DNA of 64,000 bases from PALSA-693 sp963702305 (GTDB taxonomy: Bacteria > Actinomycetota > Acidimicrobiia > Acidimicrobiales > Palsa-688). The DNA lies in assembly GCA_963702305.1 (NCBI GenBank), contig CAVPBX010000003.1:124001-188000 (forward strand), in the 5' to 3' direction. The position numbers were made by a program, and so were the translations under genes. Shown piece by piece: positions 35,121-44,656 of this stretch. How positions within the stretch are numbered: the first letter of the stretch is position 1; every line of letters begins with the position of its first letter. The notes under the pieces are model-generated. The model saw nothing but the letters and a program-made list of their open reading frames with translations. It had not been told where the DNA came from and did not search any database.

Positions 35121-36145
35121 AGGTGCTCGGTGGAGGTGCCGGTGGTCACGGCCTTTTGGATGGCGTTGACCTCTGCCAGCATCCAGGACTGGAAGTTGTA
35201 ACCCGGCGTGGGCATCGTCTCGTACACGCCGACGATCGGAACACCAGCCTTGACGGCATTCTGGCGGATCGAGGCCGTGAGGTTGCTGACCACTTGTTGG
35301 TTGTAGCAGAACACCTTCACCTGGTGCTTGCTGAAGAACCCGTTCTCCAAGGTGATGTCCTGGGGGGTGGGATCGGTACCGTTCATGATGTCGGCCTGGA
35401 ACCCGAACGGTGTCAGGTTGTTGACCCCCATCGCGGTCAGCAGATAGTCCGCTACCGGCTCAGTGGTGGCGGCCGTCGTCCCCCCGTACTTCGCTTTGAA
35501 GGCCGCGATGGCGTCGTGCAGTGGGGTCAGCGACGAGTCGAACGTGGTCAGGTTGGCGGCGAAATAGGAGGCGTGCGCGGGCTGGATCGCGGACAAGTCG
35601 GCGGCCATCACCTGCGCCACGGCCGGCATCGTCCTGGGGTCGTACCACAGGTGGGGGTTCGGGGTGTTCGTCGGCAGACCGAGCACGTTCTGCACCACGA
35701 TGACCTTTCGGGCCGAGTTCGCCGACGCCGACTCGATCTTGGACATGAACGTGTCATAGCCGACCCCGTTTTGCACGATCAGCTGCGCCGCGCTCACCTG
35801 CTGGGCCACGCTCGGCGACGACTCGTAGGTGTGGGGATCGGTGTTCGGGTTGTTGAGGATGGAGGACACGTGCACGTACTGGCCGCCGATCTGGTGCAAC
35901 ACGTCGGCATACTCGTTTTCCGCCCCGATCGCCTTGATCACCGTGGAATCCGACGACAGCGACGAAGCGGCCGGAGTCGACGTACCGGACGAGCTGGCTG
36001 GCTTGGCACTGCTCCCGCACCCGGCGGCTAGCGCGGCCACCGCCGCCAGGACAGCCGCAGCCGTTCCGATCCTGCCGGACCGGAGATGACCTACTGACGT
36101 GACCGACTTATATTCCTCCGGCTTGTATTCCTCCGACTCGCCCAT
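35117..36145 (-). CDS. Zinc/manganese ABC transporter substrate-binding lipoprotein
   Basis: 342 residues. A hydrophobic segment AAAVLAAVAALAA ends in lipobox AAGC. The cluster A-I fold shows IKAIGAENEYADVLHQIGG, LNNPNTDPHTYESSPS (metal-ligand His), NPHLWYDPRTMP (second His) and VFCYNQQVVSNLT, which fits the ZnuA/PsaA family. The canonical third ligand, usually His in EPHW-like motif, reads TTEPVADYLL here, so one ligand may be different. A His-rich loop is absent. The first 14 residues (MGESEEYKPEEYKS) contain a short EEYK duplication before the signal peptide, suggesting that the real start may be further inside. Confidence 0.85.
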   Translation of the reverse strand: MGESEEYKPEEYKSVTSVGHLRSGRIGTAAAVLAAVAALAAGCGSSAKPASSSGTSTPAASSLSSDSTVIKAIGAENEYADVLHQIGGQYVHVSSILNNPNTDPHTYESSPSVAQQVSAAQLIVQNGVGYDTFMSKIESASANSARKVIVVQNVLGLPTNTPNPHLWYDPRTMPAVAQVMAADLSAIQPAHASYFAANLTTFDSSLTPLHDAIAAFKAKYGGTTAATTEPVADYLLTAMGVNNLTPFGFQADIMNGTDPTPQDITLENGFFSKHQVKVFCYNQQVVSNLTASIRQNAVKAGVPIVGVYETMPTPGYNFQSWMLAEVNAIQKAVTTGTSTEHL

Positions 36146-36202
36146 TCACGTAATCGTAGCCTCAGACTGAGTCCCAACACAAGTGAGAGAGACGGAGCGG
36201 CG

Positions 36203-36269
36203 ACCGGCCACCTGCCACCCGCCGCTTGCCCACCGGCCACGTGCCATCGCCCCGCCACCCGCCGCTTGC
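36203..36269 (+). repeat. Interleaved direct repeats upstream of arsR-like gene
   Basis: GCCACCCGCCGCTTGC occurs twice, at 36214-36229 and 36254-36269, 40 bp apart. ACCGGCCACSTGCCA also occurs twice, at 36203-36217 and 36232-36246, 29 bp apart. The units sit between the ABC operon and the ArsR gene, where a shared metal-responsive promoter is expected, and could be operators or just a local duplication. Confidence 0.5.
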
Positions 36270-36293
36270 ATAAGTACGTCTGCATGCGTTTAT

Positions 36294-36596
36294 ATGGGGG
36301 TGGTGTCAGTGGCGACAAAGACCTACGAGGCGGCCGGGGAGCTCCTGAAAGTGCTGTCCGCGCCGGCCCGCATTGCCATCGTGGTGGAGCTGGCGGACGA
36401 ACCGCGCTACGTCCACCAGCTGGTCGAGCGGCTGGCGATGAGCCAGCCCCTCGTATCTCAGCACCTTCGAGTGCTGCGAGGCGCCCGGCTGGTTGGCGTG
36501 GAACACCACGGCAGGGAAGCCTTGTACTCCTTGATCGACCACCACGTCGCTCACATCGTCGCTGACGCCATCAACCACTCAAAGGAGACCCCATGA
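36294..36596 (+). CDS. ArsR/SmtB family metalloregulator
   Basis: About 100 residues. The winged helix is LLKVLSAPARIAIVVELAD, YVHQLVERLAMSQPLVSQHL, RVLRGARLVGVEHHGREALYSL. The C-terminal DHHVAHIVADAINHS has Asp/His residues spaced like the alpha5 zinc site of SmtB and Zur-cluster ArsR proteins (D-x-H-x-x-H-...-H). ATG 36294 is used; GTG 36309, after GGGGGTGG, is an equally good start. Its stop overlaps the next ATG as ATGA. Confidence 0.88.
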   Translation: MGVVSVATKTYEAAGELLKVLSAPARIAIVVELADEPRYVHQLVERLAMSQPLVSQHLRVLRGARLVGVEHHGREALYSLIDHHVAHIVADAINHSKETP

Positions 36597-36889
36597 GCAT
36601 CACCGAACACCCGGTTCATCCCGATCACGATCACGAACACGGGACCGGCTGCGGGCACGTCGCGGTCGACCACGATGGCCACACCGACTACATCCACGAC
36701 GGTCACGCCCACGTCGGCCATGACGGCCACTACGACGAGCACCCCCTGCCCCACGTCGAACATGCCGGCCACGACCACATCCACAGCGACACCTGCGGGC
36801 ATGAGTCCGTCACCCATGACGACCACCTCGACTACGTCCACGACGGACACCGTCACGCCCCGCACGCCGACCACTACGACGAGCACTAA
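36593..36889 (+). CDS. His-rich zinc-binding protein with internal duplication
   Basis: 98 residues, 28 of them His. Two copies of the same pattern occur: CGHVAVDHDGHTDYIHDGH and CGHESVTHDDHLDYVHDGH, each ending in H-x-H and each preceded by a single Cys. Intervening loops are Asp/Gly-rich, so the protein is probably natively disordered until it binds zinc. There is no signal peptide, so it would buffer cytosolic zinc. Coupled translation with the ArsR gene and proximity to the Zur-like gene make a zinc storage or chaperone role likely. Confidence 0.8.
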   Translation: MSITEHPVHPDHDHEHGTGCGHVAVDHDGHTDYIHDGHAHVGHDGHYDEHPLPHVEHAGHDHIHSDTCGHESVTHDDHLDYVHDGHRHAPHADHYDEH

Positions 36890-36903
36890 GCCAGACCGTC
36901 ATC

Positions 36904-37353
36904 GTGTCCTCCCCCGGGATCGCCGAGGATCTCCACACTGTCGTCGAGGGCCGCCTGCGCCGCATCGACCAGCGCTACACGACCGGCCGGCGCGCCATCG
37001 TCGACCTGCTGGTCAGCGCTGGTCACCCCGTCAGCATCGGCGACATCGCCGACGGGCTACCCGACCTGCCTCGCAGCTCGGCCTACCGCCACCTCGTCGA
37101 CCTCGGGGTCGCCGGGGTGGTGCAGCGGCTGGCGGCCAATGACGAGTTCGCCCGGTACGAACTGGCCGAGGACCTCACCGAGCACCACCACCACCTGCTC
37201 TGCACCCACTGCGGCAAAGTCATCGACGTAACCCCCACCGCCGGCTTCGAACGGACGATCGCCAAAACCGTCGACGAACTCGCCGCCGCCGAAGGGTTCC
37301 AACCCCACAGCCACCGCCTCGACGTTCTCGGCGTCTGCGCCATCTGCCGGTAG
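36904..37353 (+). CDS. zur: Fur family regulator, Zur-like
   Basis: 149 residues. The DNA-binding domain is DQRYTTGRRAIVDLLVSAGH, VSIGDIADGLPDLPRSSAYRHL and the wing VVQRLAANDEFARYEL. The metal region is EDLTEHHHHLLCTHCGKV with the first C-x2-C, and the final VLGVCAICR gives the second C-x2-C for the structural zinc. HHHH before the first CxxC and the E/H residues fit a Zur rather than Fur or PerR site; the genomic context also supports Zur. GTG 36904 is the chosen start. Confidence 0.82.
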   Translation: MSSPGIAEDLHTVVEGRLRRIDQRYTTGRRAIVDLLVSAGHPVSIGDIADGLPDLPRSSAYRHLVDLGVAGVVQRLAANDEFARYELAEDLTEHHHHLLCTHCGKVIDVTPTAGFERTIAKTVDELAAAEGFQPHSHRLDVLGVCAICR

Positions 37354-37370
37354 GTACGGACGTTCGTCGA

Positions 37371-37416
37371 GTGGGGCTAGGTGGAATCGAACCACCGACC
37401 TCAGCATTATCAGTGC
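37371..37416 (-). repeat. Orphan attachment-site copy (partial tRNA-Ile)
   Basis: Identical to 38961-39006 over 46 bases; on the minus strand it contains the anticodon loop, variable and T-arm and acceptor 3' strand of tRNA-Ile but no 5' half. It therefore cannot make a tRNA and marks the distal end of the integrated element. Confidence 0.9.
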
Positions 37417-37455
37417 AAATGGCGTCCCGGACAGAACCGTGCCTTCACCTGTCGA

Positions 37456-38707
37456 TCAGGGTCCGAGGGCCTGTACCGGTATGACCTGGATGCCGTCGTC
37501 TCGTGTGTAGCCGTACCGAGTTGGTACTACCACGCCAAGGAATGCCGGCTGGCCACGTTGCTCGGTGTCGATCCTGTCGACGAACTTCTTGAGGCTTGTG
37601 GCGGCTTCATCGGCGTAGGTGATACCGAGCTTCACTTCGAAAGCGCCCCAACGCGTTCCGTCGTCGATCACGACGTCGACCTCGCCGATGTTGTCCCGAT
37701 AGTGGAAGACGCTGGCGCCGACGTGTTGGGCGTAGACGCGAAGGTCGCGTACGACGAGGCTCTCGAAAAGAAACCCGAAGTAGTTGAGGTCCCGTAGCAG
37801 TCGCGGCAGGGCCCGCCCGGAGGGCGGCGGCGGCGAGGCTGGGGTCGCAGAAATGTCTCTTGGGAGCGGAGCGAAGCCGGGCCCGGGACCGCAGTCGAGG
37901 TGCCCAGGCGGGCTGCTCCTCGAGAACCATGAGGCGCGTTAGCGCTGCGAGGTAGGAGCGGACGGTGTCTTCGTCGACTGGCCCTTCCGACCCGCCTGTG
38001 TCGCGGGCGATGGTCGCTATGGAGACTTCGGTGCCGACATTGCGTGCCAGGGAGCGCAGGACACTCCAGACCTTCTGAGGATCGCGAGAGACGCCGTCGA
38101 CGCGTCGGATGTCGGTGCGCGCGATGGAGTCGAGGTAGCCGCTGAGGATGCGCTGCGCCTGGGTCACGCTGCTTCCGACAAGGGCCGGCCATCCGCCAAC
38201 ACAGGTGGCGTCAACGAGGTCAGGGATCGTGAGCTCATCGGCTTGGGTACGCGCGTGTTCAGCGTCCAGGAGTTTGCCCAGCGAGACCGTGCCGGTGGAC
38301 CGCCCGAGCTCAAGGAGAGTCATCGGCCGCATCCGCAGCCAGGAGAATCGGCCGGCACCGGTATGTCGGGTGGCGTCGTCGGCCGGCACAGCCGAGCCGG
38401 TCAGGATGAACGGCCCTTCGTGCGCGTCTACGGCTCTGCGGACGTGGTTCCAGATAGCCGGGACTTCCTGCCACTCGTCGATGAGGCGTGGTCTGTCGCC
38501 AACCAGGACCAGCGACGGGTCGATCGCGGCGGCGGTTCGGGCCTCCTGGTCGACATCAAGAAGGACTCTGCTCTTCGCCCGGTGGCTGGCCGTCTCGGTC
38601 TTGCCAACCCCCTTGGCGCCCTCGATCAGCACTGCCACCTGTCCGCGCAGTGCCTCGTCCAGCTCCGCGTCAACCACTCGAGGGATGTACTCCGACCTTC
38701 GTGCCAC
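37456..38707 (-). CDS. AAA ATPase with C-terminal DUF4143, frameshifted
   Basis: The intact protein would be about 416 residues. The N-terminal AAA_14 domain has Walker A IEGAKGVGKTETA, an aspartate-rich LLDVDQEARTA, a Walker B-like RPRLIDEWQEVP and FILTGSAVPADD. The C-terminal DUF4143 part, FGFLFESLVVRDLRVYAQ and WGAFEVKLG, is a PD-(D/E)XK-like endonuclease fold. The two frames meet near 37810 at GGGCGGGCCC, so one base is missing or extra. Proteins of this architecture are abundant accessory genes with unknown function. It is the only gene in the tRNA-associated element. Confidence 0.8.
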
Positions 38708-38728
38708 ACCCAGTAGGTTACCGCTCGA

Positions 38729-38790
38729 TCGGTGGTTTGCAACGTCTACAGTCGGTTATCGGCATCACTCCTGTTCGGTGGATTGCACCA
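38729..38790. repeat. 16-bp direct repeats upstream of the ATPase gene
   Basis: TCGGTGGTTTGCAACG at 38729-38744 and TCGGTGGATTGCACCA at 38775-38790 match at 12 of 16 bases, with repeat spacing of 46 bp. They lie just before the ATPase start codon (38707), in a stretch noticeably richer in A and T than the surroundings, and might be promoter or binding sites. Confidence 0.4.
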
Positions 38791-38961
38791 GGCTGACTCG
38801 GCTATCTGCAACCTTTCGCACCCGCATCCGAGCTGTCGTTGGCAAGTTGACCAATCGCGGTAGCGGTCACACGCTCCCTCTATTCTCGAGGCAGTGCTTC
38901 TGCTCTGGCTCAATGGGGACTCGTCTTCAGGACCGAGGGCAGATGAACTACGACGCTTCTG

Positions 38962-39035
38962 TGGGGCTAGGTGGAATCGAACCACCGACCTCAGCATTAT
39001 CAGTGCTGCGCTCTAACCGGCTGAGCTATAGCCCC
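38962..39035 (-). tRNA. tRNA-Ile (anticodon GAT)
   Basis: The minus-strand sequence starts GGGGCTATAGCTCAGCCGG, with D-stem GCTC/GAGC, anticodon stem GCAGC/GCTGA-like pairing around loop CTGATAA (anticodon GAT), and T-arm GGTGG-TTCGATT-CCACC. Acceptor strands GGGGCTA and TAGCCCC pair fully, with A73. No CCA is encoded. It follows the usual actinobacterial location near gyrA. Its 3' half is the integration target of the adjacent element. Confidence 0.95.
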
Positions 39036-39118
39036 GCGCCACGGGTGGGACAGCGTACACGACGTCCGAGAGCCCGGCCCGGGCCGCGGCAGGCATCGGC
39101 TGGACCCGGGTCGCCGGC

Positions 39119-39987
39119 CTAGCGGCCGGCGTCGATGGCCGGACGGGGCTCGCCGGCGTCGTCCACCTCGTCGAAGCGGATCCCGCCTATCAGGTCGCTG
39201 ATCAGGTTGTACATCAAGGCGGCCAGGATGTTGCCGAGGGTGCCGACGACGGCCAGGACCGCGCCCCCGAGGGCGGTGTAGAGCGCGACCGACCCGGGGT
39301 GCAGGGTGAACTTGCTCAAGCTGAAGAGGGTCCGGACGGACTTCTCGATCGACTGGAGGGACCCGGCGGCATCGGCGACGTACCACAGCATCACCGAGGC
39401 CACGACGACGGCGACGAGGATGAGCAGGTAGAAGACGATCGAAACCTTGGCCACCGACCACACGCTGACGTGGCGAACGGTGCGCCGGGACTGCGCCCAC
39501 TGCCGCCGGCCGGGCCGGACAGGAGGGCGAACCGCGGTGGCCGGGGGGTCCGGCGCGGGTCGCCCGGCGGGCGAGGGACCGGCGGCGCCTCTCCTGCGGG
39601 AAGGTCCTCCCCCAGGTCGGGTTCGACCGGGAGCACCGCACCCCGGCGAGTCGGCCGGCTCCGCACCGGCGCGCCAGCCGTCGGAGCGGCGGCCACTGGA
39701 CCACTGTCGACCGCCGGCGACAGTCCGGCTGCCATCGATTCCGGCCGCTCCCGTTCGCTCGCCGGCGGCGCCTGGCCATTCGTCGTGGGGCGCCCCCGAC
39801 GGGCCAGCCAGCGGGATCCGATGCGGGACCCGCCCACCGGGCCGCGGCCCCGCGGCTCCTCGTGGACGGGCTCCTCCAGCGGCGGCAGGAAGGCCGTCAG
39901 TGACCCGTACTCGGCTGGCATCGGCGAACCCCAACCTGCGTCGTCCCCGGCGGGGTCGTACCCGCGACGTGCCGGGTGATCGGCCAC
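39119..39987 (-). CDS. DUF3566 family membrane protein, frameshifted
   Basis: The C-terminal half RTVRHVSVWSVAKVSIVFY, then VADAAGSLQSIEKSVRTLF and YNLISDLIGGIRF, is a clear DUF3566 domain with two membrane helices. The N-terminal 140 residues (MADHPARRGYDPAGDDAGWG and Pro/Gly-rich sequence) are in another frame. The switch lies around the six-G run at 39543-39548. DUF3566 genes directly follow gyrA in actinobacteria, and here the GTG start overlaps the gyrA stop by one base. No function is known. Confidence 0.8.
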
Positions 39988-42493
39988 TAGCCGGTCTCCT
40001 CCACCGCCAGCACGGGGGCCACCGAAGCCACGACCTGGCCGGTGTCGAGGGTGGCGACGCGCACGCCCGTGGCGTCTCGCCCTTGGCTGGAGATCTCACG
40101 CACTGCCATTCGCACCATCACCCCCGAGGATGACGTCACCAGAATCTCGTCGTCGAGACCCACCATGAAAGCCGAAACCACCCGGCCGCGCTGCGCGGTC
40201 AGTCGAATACCCCGAACACCCAGCCCGCCCCGGCCCTGCCGATTGAAGTGGTGTAACTGGGTGCGCTTGCCGAATCCGGCGTCAGTGACGATCAGGATGC
40301 TGGTGTCATCCCGGGCCGGATCGATGGACACCACCTCGTCGTCCGAGCGCAATTGCATGCCTCGCACGCCGGCCGCGTCCCGGCCCATCGGCCGCACATC
40401 GGTCTCCGAGAAACGGATGGCCATGCCCAATCGGGACACCATGAAGATGTCGTCGTCACCGCCGGTCGTGATGACCCCGACCAGTTCGTCCCCGTCGCGA
40501 AGGTTGATGGCGATGAATCCCTCCCGGCGAGATTTGTCGTACTCCGAGAACGTCGTCTTCTTGACCTGCCCGGCCTTGGTGGCAAACAGGAGGTACCGGT
40601 CGGTCGGGAATTCCCGGGTATCGATCAGGGCCTGGATGCGCTCGTCCGGTTCGAGGGGCAGGAGGTTGACGATGGCGGTGCCACGCGCCTGGCGCTCCTT
40701 GACGGGCACCTCGTACGCCCGCAGCCGGTACACCTTGCCCCGATTGGAGAAGAACAGCAGATAGGCGTGCGCGGTGGTGTGGATGATCCGGGTGACGAGA
40801 TCCTCTTCTTTGAGCCGGGCTCCCTGCACCCCCCGGCCGCCTCGACCCTGGGTCCGGAACTGCGAGGCGGGCACGGCCTTCACATACCCGGCCTTCGTCA
40901 TGGTGATCACGATCTCTTCGTCGGTGATCAGGTCCTCGACGTCCATGTCACCGGGGTCGAAGGTGACTTCGGCCCGGCGAGGGGTGGCGAACTCGTCGCG
41001 GATGGCCGTCATCTCGGTCTTGATGACGCCGCGCAGCACGCCTTCGTCCGCGAGGATGGCCTGCAGCTCGGCGATGGTCTGCTGCAACTGGGCCAGTTCG
41101 TCCGTGAGGTTCGCCCGGCCCAGGCGGGTGAGGCGGGCCAGCGCCATGTCGAGGATGTGCTCGGCCTGCACCTCGCTGAACTCGAAGGGGGCGGCCATCA
41201 ACGCCGTTCGGGCCGCGCCCCGGTCCTCGGAGGCCCGGATGGCGGTGATGATGGCGTCGATCATGTCGAGGGCCTTGAGGAGCCCCTCGACGATGTGGGC
41301 CCGGTCGCTCGGCCTTCTTGAGGCGGAACTCCGTCCGCCGGCGGATGACATCGACCTGGTGGTCGATGTAGGCCTGGATGGCCTGCACCAGGTTGAGCGT
41401 GCGGGGCACGCCGTCGACGAGGGCAACCATGTTGACGCCGAAGCTGGTCTGCAGCGGGGTGTGCTTGTAGAGGTTGTTGAGCACCACGTTGGCCGTGGCG
41501 TCGCGCTTGAGGTAGATCACCAGCTTGGTGTCGTCGCCGGCGGAGAGGTCCCGGATGTCGCGAATGCCGTCGAGCTCCCGGGCGTTGACGAGCTCGGCGA
41601 TCCGCTGCTCGATCCCCTTCGGGCTGGACTGGTACGGCAGCTCGCTGACCACGATCTCGTCGCCGCCGCGCCCTTCGACGATCTCGGCCCGGGCCCGCAT
41701 CCGAATCGAGCCCCGGCCGGTGCGGTAGGCGTCCATGATCCCCTGGCGGCCCAGGATCAGGGCGCCGGTCGGAAAGTCCGGGCCCTTGATGAAAGCCATC
41801 AGGTCCTCGGGGGTGGCCTCGGGATGGTCGATCAGGTGGATGGTGGCGTCGACGACCTCGCCCAGGTTGTGCGGGGGGATGTTGGTCGCCATGCCGACGG
41901 CGATGCCCTGGCTGCCGTTGACCAACAGGTTGGGGAAGCGCGACGGCAGGACGGTGGGCTCGTCCTCTTCGTTGGTGTAGTTGCGCCCCATGTCGACGGT
42001 GCCCTCGTCGAGACCCTCGATCATGTGCATCGCCAGCGGCGCCAAGCGGCACTCGGTGTAGCGCTCGGCGGCGGGCGGGAAGTCCGGTGACGCCGTAGTT
42101 GCCGTGGAAGTCGATCAGCCGGTGCCGGAGGCTGAACGGCTGGGCCATGCGGACCAACGCGTCGTAGATCGCCTGGTTGCCGTGCGGGTGGAACCGGCTC
42201 ATGGTGTCGCCGGTGACCTTGGCGCACTTCACGTGCGGGCGATCCGGGCGGTAGCCCTGGAGGTACATGTCGAAGAGGATCCGCCGGTGCACCGGCTTCA
42301 GCCCGTCCCGCACGTCGGGGAGGGCCCGGGAGACGATGACCGACATGGCATAGTCCAGGAAGGACCGCTCCATCTCGTCCTGGATCTCGATCGGCTCGAC
42401 CGTGTCGACCCCGGTCGTGGGACCATCGCCGCCGTCGCCGGCGCCGCTCGCGCCGTTGCCGGGGACTTCGGGCGGTGGGGTGGTATCAGACAT
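39987..42493 (-). CDS. gyrA: DNA gyrase subunit A, two frameshifts
   Basis: Type II topoisomerase breakage-reunion subunit. MERSFLDYAMSVIVSRALPD is the conserved opening and the catalytic Tyr is in ERYTE. The quinolone-determining region reads SRFHPHGNQAIYD, so the positions equivalent to E. coli Asp82 and Ser83 are Asn and Gln, while Asp87 is kept. The C-terminal domain shows the gyrase box-like QGRGGRGVQG and further propeller blades. The coding frame shifts near 42085-42095, after GNYGVTG, and again near 41301-41313, after FRLKKAE, where one extra C is sufficient. Because gyrA is essential, both are probably sequence errors. Confidence 0.93.
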
Positions 42494-42510
42494 GCGCTAT
42501 CCAAATCCGC

Positions 42511-44461
42511 CTAGATGTCCAGGAACCGGACGTCATCGGCGTTGGTCGTGATGAAGTGCTTGCGGCTTTCGACGTCGTCGCCCATGAGGATGGAGCAGAC
42601 GTTGTCGGCCAGGGCGGCCTGCTCGACGTCGACGCGCAGCAGGGTGCGCCGGCTCTTGTCCATGGTGGTCTCGCCCAACTCGAGCCAGTCCATCTCGCCG
42701 AGGCCCTTGAGCCGGTTGAACTCGCCCTTGTGATTGGGGTGCTCGGCCAGGTACCGCTGCCGGGCCGGCTCGTCCTTGAGGTACAGCTTCTCCTTGCCGA
42801 CCGAGGTCGAGAACAGCGGCGGCTGGGCGCAGAACACGTGCCCGTCGTCGACGAGCGGGCGCATTTGACGGAAGAAGAACGTCAGCAGCAACGTCCGGAT
42901 GTGGCTGCCGTCCACGTCGGCGTCGGCCAGGATGATGACCTTTCCGTAGCGGGCTTTGGTCAGGTCGAAGTCTTCGCCGACTCCGGCGCCGATGGCGGCG
43001 ATCAGAGCCTGCACCTCGTTGTTCTTGAGCATCTTGTCGATGCGGGCCCGCTCGACGTTGAGGATCTTGCCCCGGATGGGCAGGATGGCCTGGGTCCGCG
43101 GGTTGCGGGCCCGGATCGCCGAGCCCCCGGCCGAGTCGCCCTCCACGATAAACAGCTCCGCTTCGTGGGCGTTCTTGGTGGCGCAGTCGGTCAGCTTGCC
43201 CGGCAGGCCCGCGCCCTCGAGCGCCGACTTGCGGCGGGTGGCGTCGCGCGCCTGGCGGGCGGCCACCCGGGCCCGGGCGGCCTGGATGGCCTTGTTGACG
43301 ATCTGGCGGGCCTCGCTCGGGTTTTCCTCCAGCCATTCCGCCAGCTTCTCGTTGGTGGCCCGCTCGACGAGCGATCGCATCGAGTCGTTGCCGAGCTTGG
43401 CTTTGGTCTGGCCCTCGAACTGCGGATCGCGGAGCTTGACCGACACGATGGCCGTCAACCCCTCGCGGATGTCCTCGCCGAGCAGGTTCTCCTCTTTTTC
43501 CTTGAGGAGGTTGGTGCTTCGGGCGTACTTGTTGATGACCGTGGTCAGGGCCTTCCGGAACCCTTCGATGTGGGTGCCGCCCTCGATGGTGGAGATGCCG
43601 TTGGCGTAGCCGTACAGGCCCTCGTAGAACCCGGTGTTGTACTGCAGGGCCACTTCGACCTCGCTGTCCGCCTCGGCCACCTTGTAGGACGCCACTTTCT
43701 TGAACAGCGGCTCCTTGGAGGCGTTGGTGTGCCGGACGTAGTCGACGATGCCGCCGTCGTACTTGTAGACCGCCTGCTCGCCGCTGCCGCGCTCGTCGGT
43801 GAAACGGATCTGCAGTCCGGCGTTGAGGAACGCGTAGATCTGGAGGCGCTCCAGGATGGTGTGGGCCTTGAACTCGGTCTCGTCGAAGATCCGGCTGTCC
43901 GGCCAGAAGGCCACGGTGGTGCCGTGGCGCCCCGCAGGAGCCGGCCCGGTGTCTTCCAGCTTGGTGCGGGGCTTGCCGCCGTCGGCGAACTCCATCCGGT
44001 GGTGCCGGCCTTCGCGGTCGACCTCGACGATCAAACGAGCCGACAGGGCGTTGACCACCGAGACGCCAACCCCGTGCAGGCCGCCGGAGACCTTGTACCC
44101 GTTACCGCCGAACTTGGCCCCGCCGTGCAGCTTGGTCAGGGCGATCTCGACCCCGGTCAGCTTTTGCTGCGGGTTGACGTCGGTGGGGATGCCCCCGCCG
44201 TCGTCCACCACCCGGCAGCCGCCATCAGCCAGCAGGGTCACGTCGATCTGGGTGGCAGCGGCCCGCCATGGCCTCGTCGACCGAGTTGTCGACGACCTCC
44301 CACACGAGGTGGTGCAGGCCGCTCGTCCCGGTCGAACCGATGTACATCCCGGGCCGCTTGCGGACCGGCTCGAGACCCTCCAGGACGGCCATGTCCCGGG
44401 CGCTGTAGCTACTGGGACGCGCCGCCTCCTCGCCGTCCGTGAGCCTCGTTTGCATCGCCAT
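42511..44461 (-). CDS. gyrB: DNA gyrase subunit B, frameshifted
   Basis: ATPase and TOPRIM subunit. The N-terminus has LEGLEPVRKRPGMYIGSTG and HHLVWEVVDNSVDEAMAG, with the catalytic Glu and ATP-binding Asn. After the break the frame continues TQIDVTLLADGGCRVVDDGG, then GGLHGVGVSVVNAL. The TOPRIM domain has LFIVEGDSAGGSA and IILADADVDGSHIR. The frameshift lies at 44262-44268 (around AMAG), one base. ATG 44461 is the preferred start. The gene order gyrB-gyrA with a 17-base gap is standard. Confidence 0.95.
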
Positions 44462-44656
44462 GGGCGCGGCCTTTCCAACTGGGGGGTGAGAGGGCGAATT
44501 CCGGCACCGCCGTCAAGGAGAAACTGCTGGTCAGCAGCCCGAATTCGGATGTCCTCATTCTACCAGAGGGGGGGTGACTGCAGCGGCGATCTAGGCCTAT
44601 CCGCCGGCCGCTGGACCACCCGCGATCGGCGCCCGAAACCGCCCGTCAGGAAGGCC

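Larger units (their letters stand above)
37371..39006. mobile_element. 1.6 kb element flanked by a 46-bp tRNA-Ile duplication
   Basis: An identical 46-bp sequence occurs at 37371-37416 and 38961-39006, in the same orientation. The right copy is the 3' half of an intact tRNA-Ile, from the anticodon loop to the discriminator base plus one flanking base; the left copy is an orphan. That is the exact signature of site-specific integration at a tRNA 3' end, with attL and attR. Between the copies are one AAA/DUF4143 ATPase and a short promoter-like gap, and no integrase. Base composition appears lower in GC than the neighbours, judged by eye. Confidence 0.75.

Noticed and set aside
37371..37416. 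tRNA-like sequence as a second functional tRNA-Ile
   Set aside because: It lacks the 5' half, including the D-arm and acceptor 5' strand, so it can only be an attachment-site copy.
42475..44442. Plus-strand 655-codon open frame
   Set aside because: It is antisense to gyrB, which has clear family motifs.
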